Shown here piece after piece: positions 1 to 9,346 of a stretch of 64,000 bases of DNA. Numbering within the stretch: position 1 is the first letter of the stretch; the number at the start of each line of letters is the position of its first letter. This stretch comes from an uncultured Pseudomonadales bacterium (GTDB lineage Bacteria; Pseudomonadota; Gammaproteobacteria; Pseudomonadales; Cellvibrionaceae), in the NCBI GenBank assembly GCA_947494095.1, contig CANLTI010000015.1, positions 1-64,000 on the forward strand, in the 5' to 3' direction. The translations under genes and the position numbers were made by a program. Under the pieces are notes generated by a model that made no database searches, was not told the DNA's origin, and saw nothing but the letters and a program-made list of their open reading frames with translations.

Positions 1-75
1 TGCAGGAGCATAATGTCGAGGAGAGGAAGCAGAAAACAAGTATTATTGGATAATGTATTTTTTCCTCGTCCCTTA
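1..75 (-). repeat. family B inverted-repeat element, partial at window edge
   Basis: On the minus strand this begins TAAGGGACGAGG at 75 and continues almost identically to the copy starting at 10814 (shared ATCCAATAATAC and GACATTATGC segments). It lies inside the SMP-30-like reading frame. The other end is outside the window. Confidence 0.75.
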
Positions 76-1004
76 GTTAATAATTTAATGTCGCCAGCAG
101 TATCTAAGCGATAAATACCTTGATAGTTAAGTGCTTGGTTGCCACTGGGTAAGCCATGGGTTGGGTCTGTAAAGTACAGGTCACCATTACTGGCGATGGT
201 TAAATCATTAGGGGCGTTGAGTCGTAGGCCTTGGTACTCACTGACTAAAGCCTCGTAGGTTTCGGTGGGGGCTTCGAGTGGTGTGGTCATTTTTGCGATT
301 CGACGGTCACCGGTTTGCGCAATAATCAGCTCATCGAGACTGTTAATGGCCATGCCGTTCGACCCTTGAGTGCCATCACCAAAATGTAAGCCAGTTGAGC
401 CCGATGGCGATAAAAAGTGACTTAAACCCTTGGTAGGGTGCCATTTGTAGGCTGTATTTTTAGGGACGTCCGAGAATAATAAAAAGCCCCCTTTGGCATA
501 CCATACCGGGCCCTCTGCCCAATCAAAGCCTTGAGCCAACTCTATTAATGGCGTGTTTTCATCCACAAATTCATAGGCTCTTGTCGATAATATCTCGATA
601 CTGCCGACTATTTTTGGTGGCGCACCAGCTGAGCTACTGGTATCGCTTGAGCTATTGTTCTTAGAGCTGCTGCTTTCTGAGCTATTACTCTCTGAACTAT
701 TGTTTTCAGAGCTACTACTTTCAGAGCTACTACCATCATAACTGCTAACAGAGTTAGAGCTGCTCATATTCGTCATTGTACTAGAGCGATCAAGCTGGCT
801 ACTGCTACTGCTACTGCTACTGCTTGAAGCAATGAGAATGCTAGAGCTATTGTCTTGGCTACTGCCAGGTATGGCTGAGTTATTAATTGAGGAGCGGCTG
901 ATTGCTGAGCTTTTATTAGTGATTGAGCTGTTGTGTACGGTGGTGTCTGCACCGGTACAGCCAGCGAGTAAGCCGACACTCACAATACTAGTGAATTTTG
1001 CCAA
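1..1004 (-). pseudogene. SMP-30/gluconolactonase-like lipoprotein, interrupted
   Basis: Reading the minus strand gives a lipobox (LLAGC), a long Ser/Asn-rich linker of about 110 residues with runs of Ser, and then the first part of an SMP-30/gluconolactonase-like beta-propeller (motifs GFDWAEGPVW, LNAPNDLTIASNGDLYFTDP, GIYRLD). The family is a Ca/Zn-dependent lactonase fold. After about 170 residues of propeller the frame runs into a family B repeat whose end is at 75, so the C-terminal blades, including the usual last metal ligand, are missing. The start is also doubtful: the lipobox frame has only a TTG at 1004. The ATG at 1045 would join it only if the A8 tract at 1003-1010 were one base longer, which would give a good signal peptide. 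I read it as a broken gene. The part left of the window is unseen. Confidence 0.6.
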
Positions 1005-1341
1005 AAAAAAGATGCAAAAAAATGAGTTGTGCTGCGTTGCTGCATAGGTTTATCTCGTGAGTCATGGCGGCTGTCATTGGTGAAGTCTACCAATAAGGTC
1101 GGGCTGTTTTAGTGGGGCAGATATCGAGCCAAGGTATTGGGGTGTTCGATAGCCAGGCAGGTGTAAATGACCATTAAATACACAGTATCAGTCGCTTTAT
1201 GGGAGGTAAATTAAGTGCCTGTGATGCAGTCGGCATATATTGAATTGCGTAGCCTCAGCTTACATTTATGCGGCTCAATGGCGCGGTCCTTATGTGTTGG
1301 TGATCATTATACGGTCTAAGCGTTTGATTATTGGCAGCACA

Positions 1342-1377
1342 TAAAAAAGTGGCCGCTATTTTACAATAGTGGCCACT
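1342..1377 (-). terminator. Rho-independent terminator of the minor pilin operon
   Basis: A 13-bp stem with one mismatch (AGTGGCCGCTATT at 1348-1360 against AATAGTGGCCACT at 1365-1377, 4-base loop) is followed on the minus strand by six Ts (As at 1343-1348). It lies about 75 bp behind the pilY1 stop. The rest of 1005-1451 holds no gene that I can support. Confidence 0.75.
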
Positions 1378-1451
1378 TCGGGTCTTTTGAGTATAACTTA
1401 CGCAGGTGTAGCGGCTTTTATTGGGGGCTATCTTTTAATGGCCCCGCTTTT

Positions 1452-4400
1452 TTATTGATAGTACTGATCTCTATCGACCTCACTGCCTGATTTCATTTTG
1501 CGCCAGTGCATTTTTTTGGTGACATTATCAGGTATGGGTAATTGAGTGATAGGTGATTGCCCCGAGTTAATTGTGGGCTCACCTTTTGTATTAATATACG
1601 TTGTAATATCACCGGCATTAAGGGCGCTTTCATATTCGTAGTACTCTACGGTTGTTGAGGTGCCTGGCTTATGGTTTTTTAAGCTGGGTAATGCCCCTTC
1701 GCCATTAAATAAATCAATGGCATAAACGCGAGAGTCTCCGGTATCTTTGGTGCAAGTGGCGCTATCGATAATAGAGGGGTCATTAAGATCAGCAGGGATC
1801 AGGGTCGAAAAATACACTTTATTGCTGGCTATTAGAGGTAAACCAAAAGACTTCTCACCATCAACCGTCAGTGCTTTGGTGAGTACTACTACTTTATACA
1901 GTTTACTATTTTCGGTGATTTTTGTTTTATCGATATCATTGGCAGTAATTTTATCTACGTCAATCATCTTATTACCTAAATCGCGATGAGTAATAGGGTA
2001 AGGTGAGTTTTTAATGGTTAGGCCAGCGTATAAGTCGAGTGGCTCGGTATCGCGGATAAGATAAAAGTGATTGTCGCCTTCAGTTTCAAAAGGGTTTTCG
2101 CGCCAGCCAGATGCCAGCGCTATAGCAATATAGCGCTTAGATATTAAGCTATCTTCAATCAGTGCAATCGAAGGGCCCTCATGAAAGCGCCGATTGGCTT
2201 GATTGTGCTCGGTCCCTTGACCGGTTACGCCAAATTTACCGAGTGTTGTTGTTTCGCTAATTAACTTATCGGCAGAGGTGTTGTCGTTATCAAGGTCGAG
2301 GCGAAATACTTGCCCAGCCAAATCTGCCGCGTAGATATGGTCTGCAAAGCCATCGAGGTTTAAATCGAGAACAGCTAGCCTGGCAGGAATAGAGTAGCGC
2401 ATGTCGTCATTTTTTTTACTGCTTGCCCCGCGAGCATCAGAGGATACCCAGGCAGCAACTTCACCGGCTTTATCGCCCTCGGCATAAATTAAATAAACAG
2501 CGTTGCCTAGCATGCTACTACTGGCCCCCGGATGATAGATGGGCGGGGTGCCGTTTCTGGGTGGATCGTACCGTGTATCGTAGCCTCCGCCAACGGCCAT
2601 TAATACTTCGGGCTTATCATTTATTTTAACATTAATGAGCTCTGGTTTTGACCACGTTTGGCCTAGGCGCGCCAAAGCGGGGCTTGAGGGGGTTTTACCG
2701 TCAGCGGCGCCGTGTGCTTTAAAAATAATTTTAGGCTTATCGAGGTGGGTGATGTCAAGTGCATAGTAGTAATCGCCTCCACGTCGCATACCGCCAAATA
2801 AGGCAATTTTATCGCCGTCAGCTGCAGAAATAACACCATCTTGTAGGCCTTTATTGTCGGCTTTATCTTCTCGCCACAGCGTCCATTGGCCATCAAGGCC
2901 AAAGCTTAAATCACCTTGGCCATAAGCGCTAAAATCTTTAATTTTATTGAGTAGTGGCTCGGGGTAAAATCGAAAATCCTCTTTGCCCGCCGATGCGGTA
3001 AAGGCATACAGGGCGCCATCATTGGTACTAATGAAAATACGTTCTTTAATTGCATTATTATTCTGTGAATCACTTAAATCTCCTGAAATAACCTTGTAGT
3101 TAACCACAAAAGGTGATGAATGAAGAGCGGCCCCCATCCATGGACGCAAGCGATCGGTGGTATTAAATTCTGCCGGTGTAGGCGGTAAATCTTCTGCGGG
3201 AATAGAATTTTTCATGAATGCCCATTCGCGGCCTTCATGATCAATACCGGTGAGCCATTTAAACCAGTGCGTGGTATCTTCTTGGGCTTGGGTAACGTGC
3301 GCAGCATTGCCGGGTGTGCGGCCAATCATTGCATGTGTATATAAATATTCTTTAATACCTTTTTCGCAGCTAGCCACTGTGCGTAGCAAGCTGTTGCTGC
3401 GCAACGGCATATTACAGTTGCTATTGCCTTGACCAAAATCTGTAAAAATAGATACGTTATTACCCGTGCGTAAATTAGAGGCGGCGCCTCCTAATAAAAT
3501 ATTGTTACCATCATTAACGTTGGACCAAAAGCTAGAAATCCCTTCATTAAATTGACCTGTTGTTAAATTAATAGCAGCTTTGTTGTTTTGATCGAGTACT
3601 TGGCTTTTACCGTTTATTTCACCAAGTTTATAGCGTTTTAAATTGCCATACCAAAACTTACTACTACTGGGCCTAAAGAGTGAGTAACTCACCATATTTT
3701 GATGGGCAAAAGGGTTAAAATTATCTACAGCAATAGTGGGGCTAGCAAAAGAGGCTGAGTTGGTTGCTGCAGTGGCAATTCCTTGAATGGCCTCTTTAAT
3801 TTCGGCTGGCTTTTGCGCCAAATAAAATACGCCACCGCTAGACTCTGCAAGGGCTTTAAGTTGCAGGTTATTATGGCTTAAATTGTTTTTGGTCGATCTG
3901 TCGGCTAAAAAACTAATGACATGGGTTGTGGTGTTGTATGTGTCTTTAAGCTTTGCTGAGATTGCTTGCATGCATCGCCAAGCGTCGCCATTAGCGCCTG
4001 AGGCGTTATTGGTACAGCGCGGATCGTTACCCATTGCGTTCATGTTATCGGTTAAATACCTTCGCATCCAAGTTGACATTTTCAAACCATCTCGTACCTG
4101 GCTACTGCCAGATGACGCTATAGGAAAACCATCAGTTATTAAAATAATATGTTTTTCATTACCGGTACAAGTCAGGGCGTTATTGTCAGGCCCTTTGTAG
4201 CGTAAGTCGCCATCTGCAGTAATAACTTCTTTTGAGCAGGCATCGGTAAAACGCCCGAATTCAGGCCCATAAAGGTCCATGGCTTTTTGGCAGTCACTTT
4301 TGTTTGTACCATTAATACGCCTTGGAATAATAGTGCCGCCTGTAAAGCTCTCGGGGTGGGCAATCAGATGGCTTTGTAAGCGCGTCCAATTACCACTTGA

Positions 4401-5063
4401 GCCTTTAGGAAAATTAAGAATAGAGTGAAAATCACTATCGGCGGCGTAGGTGCGGCTTGTCGCGGTAACAACCGGTTGCGAAGACATGTACATCGCCGCT
4501 TCAAAAATAGCACCTAAGGTGGGCGTTACGCCATTACTAGCAACTGCATAAATTTCTCGCTTTAATATATCGCGTGCGGTTAATGGACGAGGTATACCAC
4601 CGTCGATAATGGTGCTGGTACCTGATTCATCAGCGGTTTCATCGCCTAGCGCTTGTACAGGGCGAATAACAGCAGATCCGGGGTAGGCAAAAACCGATAA
4701 CCCCACATGAAAACTGTCGGGCCATGCATCGGGGCCATCGGGGTTAATAAAACCCATTAAAATATCTTTGACCGACTTCATCCTAGACTCAGGCTGAGCA
4801 TTGGTAAATATCCCAGTATCAATAATACTACTACCGGTATTAATGATTTTACCGCCATGCTGCATCATGCGACCGCACTCCTTAGCGTTAAATTCTGGCT
4901 TGCTTGGGTCGCCCGAACATCGCATGGAGCCTGAGGTATCTAGCAGTATAAGAATTTTGGGCTCCGACTCAACAATTGATTCTTTGTAGAGGTCGGTATC
5001 GAATCCCAAAGTGGTCGGGCAGTAAATGCATGCAAGCAAATACATTATGTTTTTAATGGACAT
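1452..5063 (-). CDS. pilY1: type IV pilus tip-associated protein PilY1
   Basis: PilY1 is the large secreted protein that sits with the minor pilins at the type IV pilus tip and acts in adhesion, pilus extension and surface sensing. Seen here: a short signal peptide, a von Willebrand A domain opening with the MIDAS motif DTSGSM near residue 42, and a C-terminal PilY1 beta-propeller with a calcium loop (DLNLDGFAD, about residue 899). The start at 5063 is chosen because GAGGTG (5071-5076) is well spaced before this ATG; an in-frame ATG at 5087 has no ribosome site. It is the last gene of the cluster, directly behind pilX, with a terminator downstream. At 1203 residues it is within the family range. 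A c-di-GMP riboswitch was not seen. Confidence 0.93.
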   Translation of the reverse strand: MSIKNIMYLLACIYCPTTLGFDTDLYKESIVESEPKILILLDTSGSMRCSGDPSKPEFNAKECGRMMQHGGKIINTGSSIIDTGIFTNAQPESRMKSVKDILMGFINPDGPDAWPDSFHVGLSVFAYPGSAVIRPVQALGDETADESGTSTIIDGGIPRPLTARDILKREIYAVASNGVTPTLGAIFEAAMYMSSQPVVTATSRTYAADSDFHSILNFPKGSSGNWTRLQSHLIAHPESFTGGTIIPRRINGTNKSDCQKAMDLYGPEFGRFTDACSKEVITADGDLRYKGPDNNALTCTGNEKHIILITDGFPIASSGSSQVRDGLKMSTWMRRYLTDNMNAMGNDPRCTNNASGANGDAWRCMQAISAKLKDTYNTTTHVISFLADRSTKNNLSHNNLQLKALAESSGGVFYLAQKPAEIKEAIQGIATAATNSASFASPTIAVDNFNPFAHQNMVSYSLFRPSSSKFWYGNLKRYKLGEINGKSQVLDQNNKAAINLTTGQFNEGISSFWSNVNDGNNILLGGAASNLRTGNNVSIFTDFGQGNSNCNMPLRSNSLLRTVASCEKGIKEYLYTHAMIGRTPGNAAHVTQAQEDTTHWFKWLTGIDHEGREWAFMKNSIPAEDLPPTPAEFNTTDRLRPWMGAALHSSPFVVNYKVISGDLSDSQNNNAIKERIFISTNDGALYAFTASAGKEDFRFYPEPLLNKIKDFSAYGQGDLSFGLDGQWTLWREDKADNKGLQDGVISAADGDKIALFGGMRRGGDYYYALDITHLDKPKIIFKAHGAADGKTPSSPALARLGQTWSKPELINVKINDKPEVLMAVGGGYDTRYDPPRNGTPPIYHPGASSSMLGNAVYLIYAEGDKAGEVAAWVSSDARGASSKKNDDMRYSIPARLAVLDLNLDGFADHIYAADLAGQVFRLDLDNDNTSADKLISETTTLGKFGVTGQGTEHNQANRRFHEGPSIALIEDSLISKRYIAIALASGWRENPFETEGDNHFYLIRDTEPLDLYAGLTIKNSPYPITHRDLGNKMIDVDKITANDIDKTKITENSKLYKVVVLTKALTVDGEKSFGLPLIASNKVYFSTLIPADLNDPSIIDSATCTKDTGDSRVYAIDLFNGEGALPSLKNHKPGTSTTVEYYEYESALNAGDITTYINTKGEPTINSGQSPITQLPIPDNVTKKMHWRKMKSGSEVDRDQYYQ

Positions 5064-5086
5064 TTTTACACCTCTTTGGATGCACA

Positions 5087-5680
5087 TTATTGTGCTCGAA
5101 TAAAGTTATTTTTTGGGCCAAATTTTTGCCAGTGAAGGCGGTTTTCACTGGCAAAATTAACGCGTTTTTCGGGCGCATAAAAACTGGCGCCTTGCGTTTC
5201 AAAATGTTTGTATGAAAATGACCGTACATCATAGCCTGTTGCAATTAAGTCGCCTAAATAGCGTGTTTGCGCTGCTGAAAATAATGTATTGCCGTGGGCG
5301 GTTGAATACTTACCGTAAGAGTCAAAGGTATCCTTTCGTGTGCACTTTTCGGGGAGAAAGTCACTTTGCGATAAGCAATCATATTGCACACCCGCTAATA
5401 CGGCTTCTAAAAACCTTACGCTGGTGACATCTTGCCCCTCCAAAAATACTCTATCAATAACTGACTCTGCGGCTTGAAAGGTACGCTCAGTTGCAACCTG
5501 ATTGCTGGCCAGACGGGTATAAAGAGTAGTACTTTTTATGCTGTTAAATGTTAGTGTTGACATAACTAAAATCAAAATCATAACAATTAATAAAGCCGCA
5601 CCTTTTGCCTTTTTAATACGCGGTGCCTTTGCTAGGGGGCAGCCTTTGTGGTGAGTGTATGGGGTGTTTTTATAGTTCAT
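5087..5680 (-). CDS. pilX: type IV pilus minor pilin PilX
   Basis: The 197-residue protein has a basic leader (KKAKGAALLIV) followed by one hydrophobic N-terminal helix and a small soluble domain, as in PilX. PilX helps prime pilus assembly at the inner membrane together with PilV, PilW, FimT/FimU and PilY1. A GAG ribosome site lies before the ATG at 5680. It stops 24 bp before the pilY1 start, so the two are surely cotranscribed. Like other PilX proteins it has a degenerate prepilin cleavage site (GAALL) instead of the classical GFTLIE. Identification rests on this leader plus position between pilW and pilY1. Confidence 0.85.
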   Translation of the reverse strand: MNYKNTPYTHHKGCPLAKAPRIKKAKGAALLIVMILILVMSTLTFNSIKSTTLYTRLASNQVATERTFQAAESVIDRVFLEGQDVTSVRFLEAVLAGVQYDCLSQSDFLPEKCTRKDTFDSYGKYSTAHGNTLFSAAQTRYLGDLIATGYDVRSFSYKHFETQGASFYAPEKRVNFASENRLHWQKFGPKNNFIRAQ

Positions 5681-5750
5681 GGTTTTCTCGATAAATATTT
5701 TATGTAAAACTTAAATTTACTTAATGTAAATGATATTATTATTTTCAATA

Positions 5751-6590
5751 TTAAAAGCTATTGAGATCCCCGTTTCTTAATTTAACCGAAGAAAAAAATA
5801 ATCGCCTTAAGTGTCCATCGTTAAAATCAAGTTTATTGTAGCCTGTGCCATTTTTAAATATACGATCGAGTACTGCCATTCTGTAGTTATTAGGAAACTC
5901 TTGTGGCGAGCGCGTTGAGCTGTTACTTTTAATTAAAATAGCAAAGCGTATGGCGACAATGCGCTGTGTATGATCGGGTAGTGATACATAGGTGTTGGGC
6001 TGATGAAAGCCAACCTCGCCACTGGCGTTAGTATCTATGCCGTACTGAACTTGAAAAGCCTCTACTCGGCTAGTGATTTGTTCATTGTTGCCAGCACTAT
6101 CGGCGCAAATAAGTTGAAATTTATCATTCACATAAATGTATTTCCATTGGCTGCCGCCAGTAAGAGTCGGCCATATATCGTTACCTGCGCAGTTTTCACC
6201 ATCGGTAAGTAGTAGTACCACTTGATCAAAATTATTCATGCCACCTATACCATTAGTGGTGTACTGCTCCCCTGAACCTTTTTTGCCTGCGGCGTTAGCT
6301 TCTTTTCGTTTTACCGAAATTAAATTGGCGCCATCGGCATTTTTAATACGTATTGCGGCTTGCGAAAGGTTCGTTTCAGAATAGCCTGCAAGCATAAAAC
6401 TCTGGCTTAATGACTGTGAGGCGTAGCGGCCCTCTTCTTGTATTGAGGCAATGCTTTGCTGTAAATTATAAGATAGTGAGTTGTTGATAAATAAATTAAA
6501 TACAGCACTTAAAACAATACTTGTAATTAGCATTGAAATCATCAGCTCGATGAGTGTAAACCCACTATTTTTTTTGTGTTGCGCAGTCAT
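5751..6590 (-). CDS. pilW: type IV pilus minor pilin PilW
   Basis: The protein has a classical prepilin leader and cleavage site ([13 protein letters not shown]), with Glu at position +5 of the mature protein, then a 250-residue periplasmic part typical of PilW. It is a priming minor pilin that is cut and N-methylated by PilD. AAGGA stands 6 bases before the ATG. It follows pilV after 9 bp; a 70-bp AT-rich gap separates it from pilX. Residues 1-8 are the leader and about 11-31 the membrane helix. Length (279) fits the PilW family. Confidence 0.88.
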   Translation of the reverse strand: MTAQHKKNSGFTLIELMISMLITSIVLSAVFNLFINNSLSYNLQQSIASIQEEGRYASQSLSQSFMLAGYSETNLSQAAIRIKNADGANLISVKRKEANAAGKKGSGEQYTTNGIGGMNNFDQVVLLLTDGENCAGNDIWPTLTGGSQWKYIYVNDKFQLICADSAGNNEQITSRVEAFQVQYGIDTNASGEVGFHQPNTYVSLPDHTQRIVAIRFAILIKSNSSTRSPQEFPNNYRMAVLDRIFKNGTGYNKLDFNDGHLRRLFFSSVKLRNGDLNSF

Positions 6591-6599
6591 ATGCGGTCC

Positions 6600-7217
6600 T
6601 TAAATAGTTGAGCCATGCTCGGGGATAAAGTCAATAATGACACATTGTGATGTGCCGCTAAATTCATTAGTTTGAGTTGTACCATCATTATCAAATAATC
6701 CGGTGCCATCATTGAGTGGGTTACATTGCTGCGTTGTGGTGTCCATCCAGGCGACAATAACACACGATGCATTGCCGCCAACGGTGCAGGGTGAGCGTAA
6801 TTCAATAGAGCCGTTGAGAAGGGGCATATGATTTTTGACATAATCTTTAATGAGGCTAATATCGGCTAAGGCCATATCTTTTGGGGTACAGTTTTTTAAG
6901 TTTTTATTAGATGTTGAAAAACAGCTCGCATTAATTTTATTGGCGGGCTTCCAGTTGTTTTCTGTTTTATAGGTATCCCAACCATCAGGGTTGACGCGTA
7001 CAAATTCAATAATGTTTTGCGCGACGACGAGCGCCTGGCTCCTAGAAAAGTTATGTTCGCTTTCTTTCACGGTTTTAACCCAATAATCACCAATCCCCTT
7101 AAGGGCTATCGCCATTATGAGCATTGAAACTAAGACTTCAATCAGTGCAAAGCCGAGTGTTCTTTTAGTGCGATAATTGATAGCGCGGTAATTTCTGGTA
7201 TTCATATTAAATGGCAT
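6600..7217 (-). CDS. pilV: type IV pilus minor pilin PilV
   Basis: Prepilin-type N terminus (LGFALIEVLVSMLIMAIA) after a basic leader of about 20 residues, with a PilV-like soluble domain of about 160 residues. PilV is a minor pilin of the pilus priming complex. The start at 7217 is chosen because GAGAAG lies 8 bases upstream; it overlaps the end of fimT by 11 bp, which indicates translational coupling. A more distal ATG at 7244 and a nearer one at 7205 are possible. Order fimT-pilV-pilW-pilX-pilY1 matches the Pseudomonas-type cluster. Confidence 0.85.
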   Translation of the reverse strand: MPFNMNTRNYRAINYRTKRTLGFALIEVLVSMLIMAIALKGIGDYWVKTVKESEHNFSRSQALVVAQNIIEFVRVNPDGWDTYKTENNWKPANKINASCFSTSNKNLKNCTPKDMALADISLIKDYVKNHMPLLNGSIELRSPCTVGGNASCVIVAWMDTTTQQCNPLNDGTGLFDNDGTTQTNEFSGTSQCVIIDFIPEHGSTI

Positions 7218-7749
7218 CGCAGGTACTTCTCGTGGCTTGTACATTGCCTGACGCAGCCACAGCTACGCAGTAAGGGTCTATTTTTATATTGTTGTGTTTT
7301 ATTTCAAAGTTTACCATCGTACTGGCGCGAGCATTTTGATTAAATGTTATCGCGTTTATTTTACCTGTTCGGCTAGTAGCACTGATAGAAACCTCGTTGC
7401 TCTTGATGGGGTAGCGTTTAAATATTTCTTTTGCGCCAGTAGTCGGAATAAATTCAATGTTCCAGCCTTTAGACCAGTTGGTGCCATCGATGGTGGTGAT
7501 TTGGTAGGTGCTGCCATTAGCTAATGCCTCACTGCGGGCAAGTTGAATGCTATCACTAAGGTCTTGGGTTGCGGCTTTAATCTTTTGCTTGGCTATTAAT
7601 GGTGCCATAGATGGAGATGCAATTGCGGTCAATATGGCAAGAATGCTAATAGTTATCATCATCTCAATGAGCGAAAAGCCCTTAACGGCTTTATGCTGCA
7701 CCTTATGTGGCACTTTATATAACAATTTATACAACAAGGTATACCTCAT
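7207..7749 (-). CDS. fimT: GspH/FimT-family pseudopilin
   Basis: The N terminus carries KGFSLIEMMITISILAIL, a type 3 prepilin signal, and the following region (QDLSDSIQLARSEALANGS) is characteristic of the GspH/FimT/FimU family. FimU or FimT acts as a minor pilin connecting the tip complex to the major pilin; FimT of some species binds DNA during natural transformation. From the sequence I cannot decide between FimT and FimU. It is the first gene of the five-gene run that ends with pilY1. Confidence 0.82.
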   Translation of the reverse strand: MRYTLLYKLLYKVPHKVQHKAVKGFSLIEMMITISILAILTAIASPSMAPLIAKQKIKAATQDLSDSIQLARSEALANGSTYQITTIDGTNWSKGWNIEFIPTTGAKEIFKRYPIKSNEVSISATSRTGKINAITFNQNARASTMVNFEIKHNNIKIDPYCVAVAASGNVQATRSTCDAI

Positions 7750-8148
7750 AGCTTACTCTAATGGCTGAGCCTATAGAGGCTTAGTCAGTTAGACTGATAT
7801 AAAATTAGCAGGCATCAGTGTTTAACTAAAAATAAGGTCGTGGTCTTATAATATGCCTAATACCGTTTTTATATTTTTAGTGTATGCAAGAAATTGTGAG
7901 TATTAAATATCAAAAAGATAGACTGCAAGGGGGTTAGATTAGCGGTGCTCGACTGGGTTTTATGCTGTTTTTTTTGGGTATAGTACGGCCTAAATAGCTC
8001 GATATTAATCGTTAGGGCTGGTTAATGGTGGGCGTGTTGTAAGGTATGAGCTTTTATAAGCCATGAGTTTTTATGGTCATGGCTTTATTTGTTCTTACTG
8101 TAGCTAAGCTATTTTAGAGTGCCGAGCTCTGGCTTGTTTGTGTTTGGG
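7750..8148. other. intergenic, no gene seen
   Basis: About 400 bp, AT-rich. It must hold the fimT promoter on the minus strand, but I do not see a convincing -35/-10 pair. A perfect 9-bp inverted repeat (AAGCCATGA at 8058-8066, TCATGGCTT at 8077-8085) could end pilE transcription, although it lacks a good T-run on that strand. Confidence 0.4.
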
Positions 8149-8580
8149 TTACAAACAGTCATTTTCACCTAAAGATTTATCGCCAAATTCCCAGCTGTTA
8201 TCACTCGAAAATTTTATATCACCACATGTGTCATTTTTTTGACTCGCTAAGGCGACTGCGGTAATGGTGTAAGTCGAGCCGTCATTAGAGACATCAATTT
8301 CGTATTGATAGTAAGTAAACTGGCTACTTTTATAGTTATCGAAACTGGCGTACGACATTAAGCTGGATCTGGCGCGCTCTAAGCGCTCTGTGAGTGAGTA
8401 TATTTGGCTGATACCCTCTTTGCGGTGCGCTTTAAGAATGTAATTATTATAAGAGGGAATACTAATAGCTGCTAATATCCCAATAATAACAACTGTTATC
8501 ATAAGCTCGATAAGAGTGAAACCTTGTATTGTGATATGAGAAAGCTGCTTGGGCGGTTGTGATAGCGCGTTAAAATGCAT
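8149..8580 (-). CDS. pilE: type IV pilus minor pilin PilE
   Basis: The 143-residue protein has the prepilin motif [20 protein letters not shown] at about residues 19-38, SIPSYNNYI directly after it, and a short C-terminal domain with two cysteines (DTCG and NDCL) that can form the D-loop disulfide. The size and sequence fit PilE of the pilVWXY1E clusters rather than a major PilA pilin. AGG stands before the ATG. Unusually it precedes fimT on the same strand with a 400-bp gap, whereas in Pseudomonas it closes the operon. A role as major pilin cannot be excluded. Confidence 0.75.
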   Translation of the reverse strand: MHFNALSQPPKQLSHITIQGFTLIELMITVVIIGILAAISIPSYNNYILKAHRKEGISQIYSLTERLERARSSLMSYASFDNYKSSQFTYYQYEIDVSNDGSTYTITAVALASQKNDTCGDIKFSSDNSWEFGDKSLGENDCL

Positions 8581-8715
8581 AAATAGCCTAACGATACAAT
8601 GAATTATCTATGCAGTATTGAGCAATCTTGATGTATTTTCCAGAAAAATAAAGGTAACTAAAGCATCGCCGCTATCAGTGGTATTGATTTGTATATAGAC
8701 GGGTAAATTATGGCT

Positions 8716-8793
8716 GATGATTGAATCATTTGCTGGGCCGCTCAAGCCAGCAGTGATCATTAGCGCCCAATTTCGGTACCTCTGAATAGTTAC
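8716..8793 (-). repeat. family A element fragment
   Basis: Ends in the family A terminus CTGAATAGTTAC (8782-8793) preceded by the family's internal GCGCCCAATTTCGG. Just left of it the same subterminal sequence appears in the opposite direction (GAATCATTTGCTGGGCCGCT), so this is a short inverted remnant and not a full copy. The rest of 8581-9346 holds no supported gene. Confidence 0.6.
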
Positions 8794-9107
8794 ATTAAAT
8801 TTTAAAAATAACATTAAGGGATTACCCCTCAAGGGTGGTTTACTTTCTTAATGTTGCTTTTACTGCCCCTTTCTTGTTTGTTTTCGCTACGCTTTCTGCG
8901 CTCACCTTGTTGTTTTTGTCACCAATAAATACCTTTTGTCGTATTATTCTATTGTATTTAATGTTTTTAGTTTTTGTGTGTCTCATTTCTTTTGGATTTT
9001 TAATGTTTGTGTTAAATTATTTTTGCTGTTCCACTTGATGGCTTTAAGGTCAGGTTCTAATAGAGCTATCTTGGCGTACTTTAGTTTTTTTGCAGCTATT
9101 CATAGAG

Positions 9108-9275
9108 TGCCGAGTTGGGTGTTGTAAGTGCGGTCGACGGCTAGCCTCTCGATTTTGTGCTTTTGCAAAGTCTAATCTTGCATGTCCCTATGCAGATATA
9201 CTGTCTAATCCCTGTTTTCTCTGCAAGGTTTAGCTATTAAATACCCATGGAATAATTTATTAGCATCTGTCAGAT
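9108..9275 (+). repeat. family A element, internal fragment
   Basis: Contains the internal family A blocks (GCAAAGTCTAATCTTGCAT, CTCTGCAAGG, ATTAAATACCCA) in the plus orientation but neither terminal repeat, so it looks like an old, decayed copy. Confidence 0.55.
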
Positions 9276-9346
9276 TAAGTTTTAACTTAATGGCTGCAAG
9301 TTTTACGGGCATCAATAATTTATTTATTTTTAACAATAGGTTTTTT

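Noticed and set aside
832..1047. Plus-strand frame rich in Leu/Glu opposite the serine-rich linker
   Set aside because: Mirror image of the Ser codons (AGC/TCA) of the lipoprotein on the other strand.
8835..9038. 67-residue hydrophobic open frame on the plus strand
   Set aside because: Made of T-rich sequence in an intergenic region with repeat remnants; no ribosome site or recognisable family.
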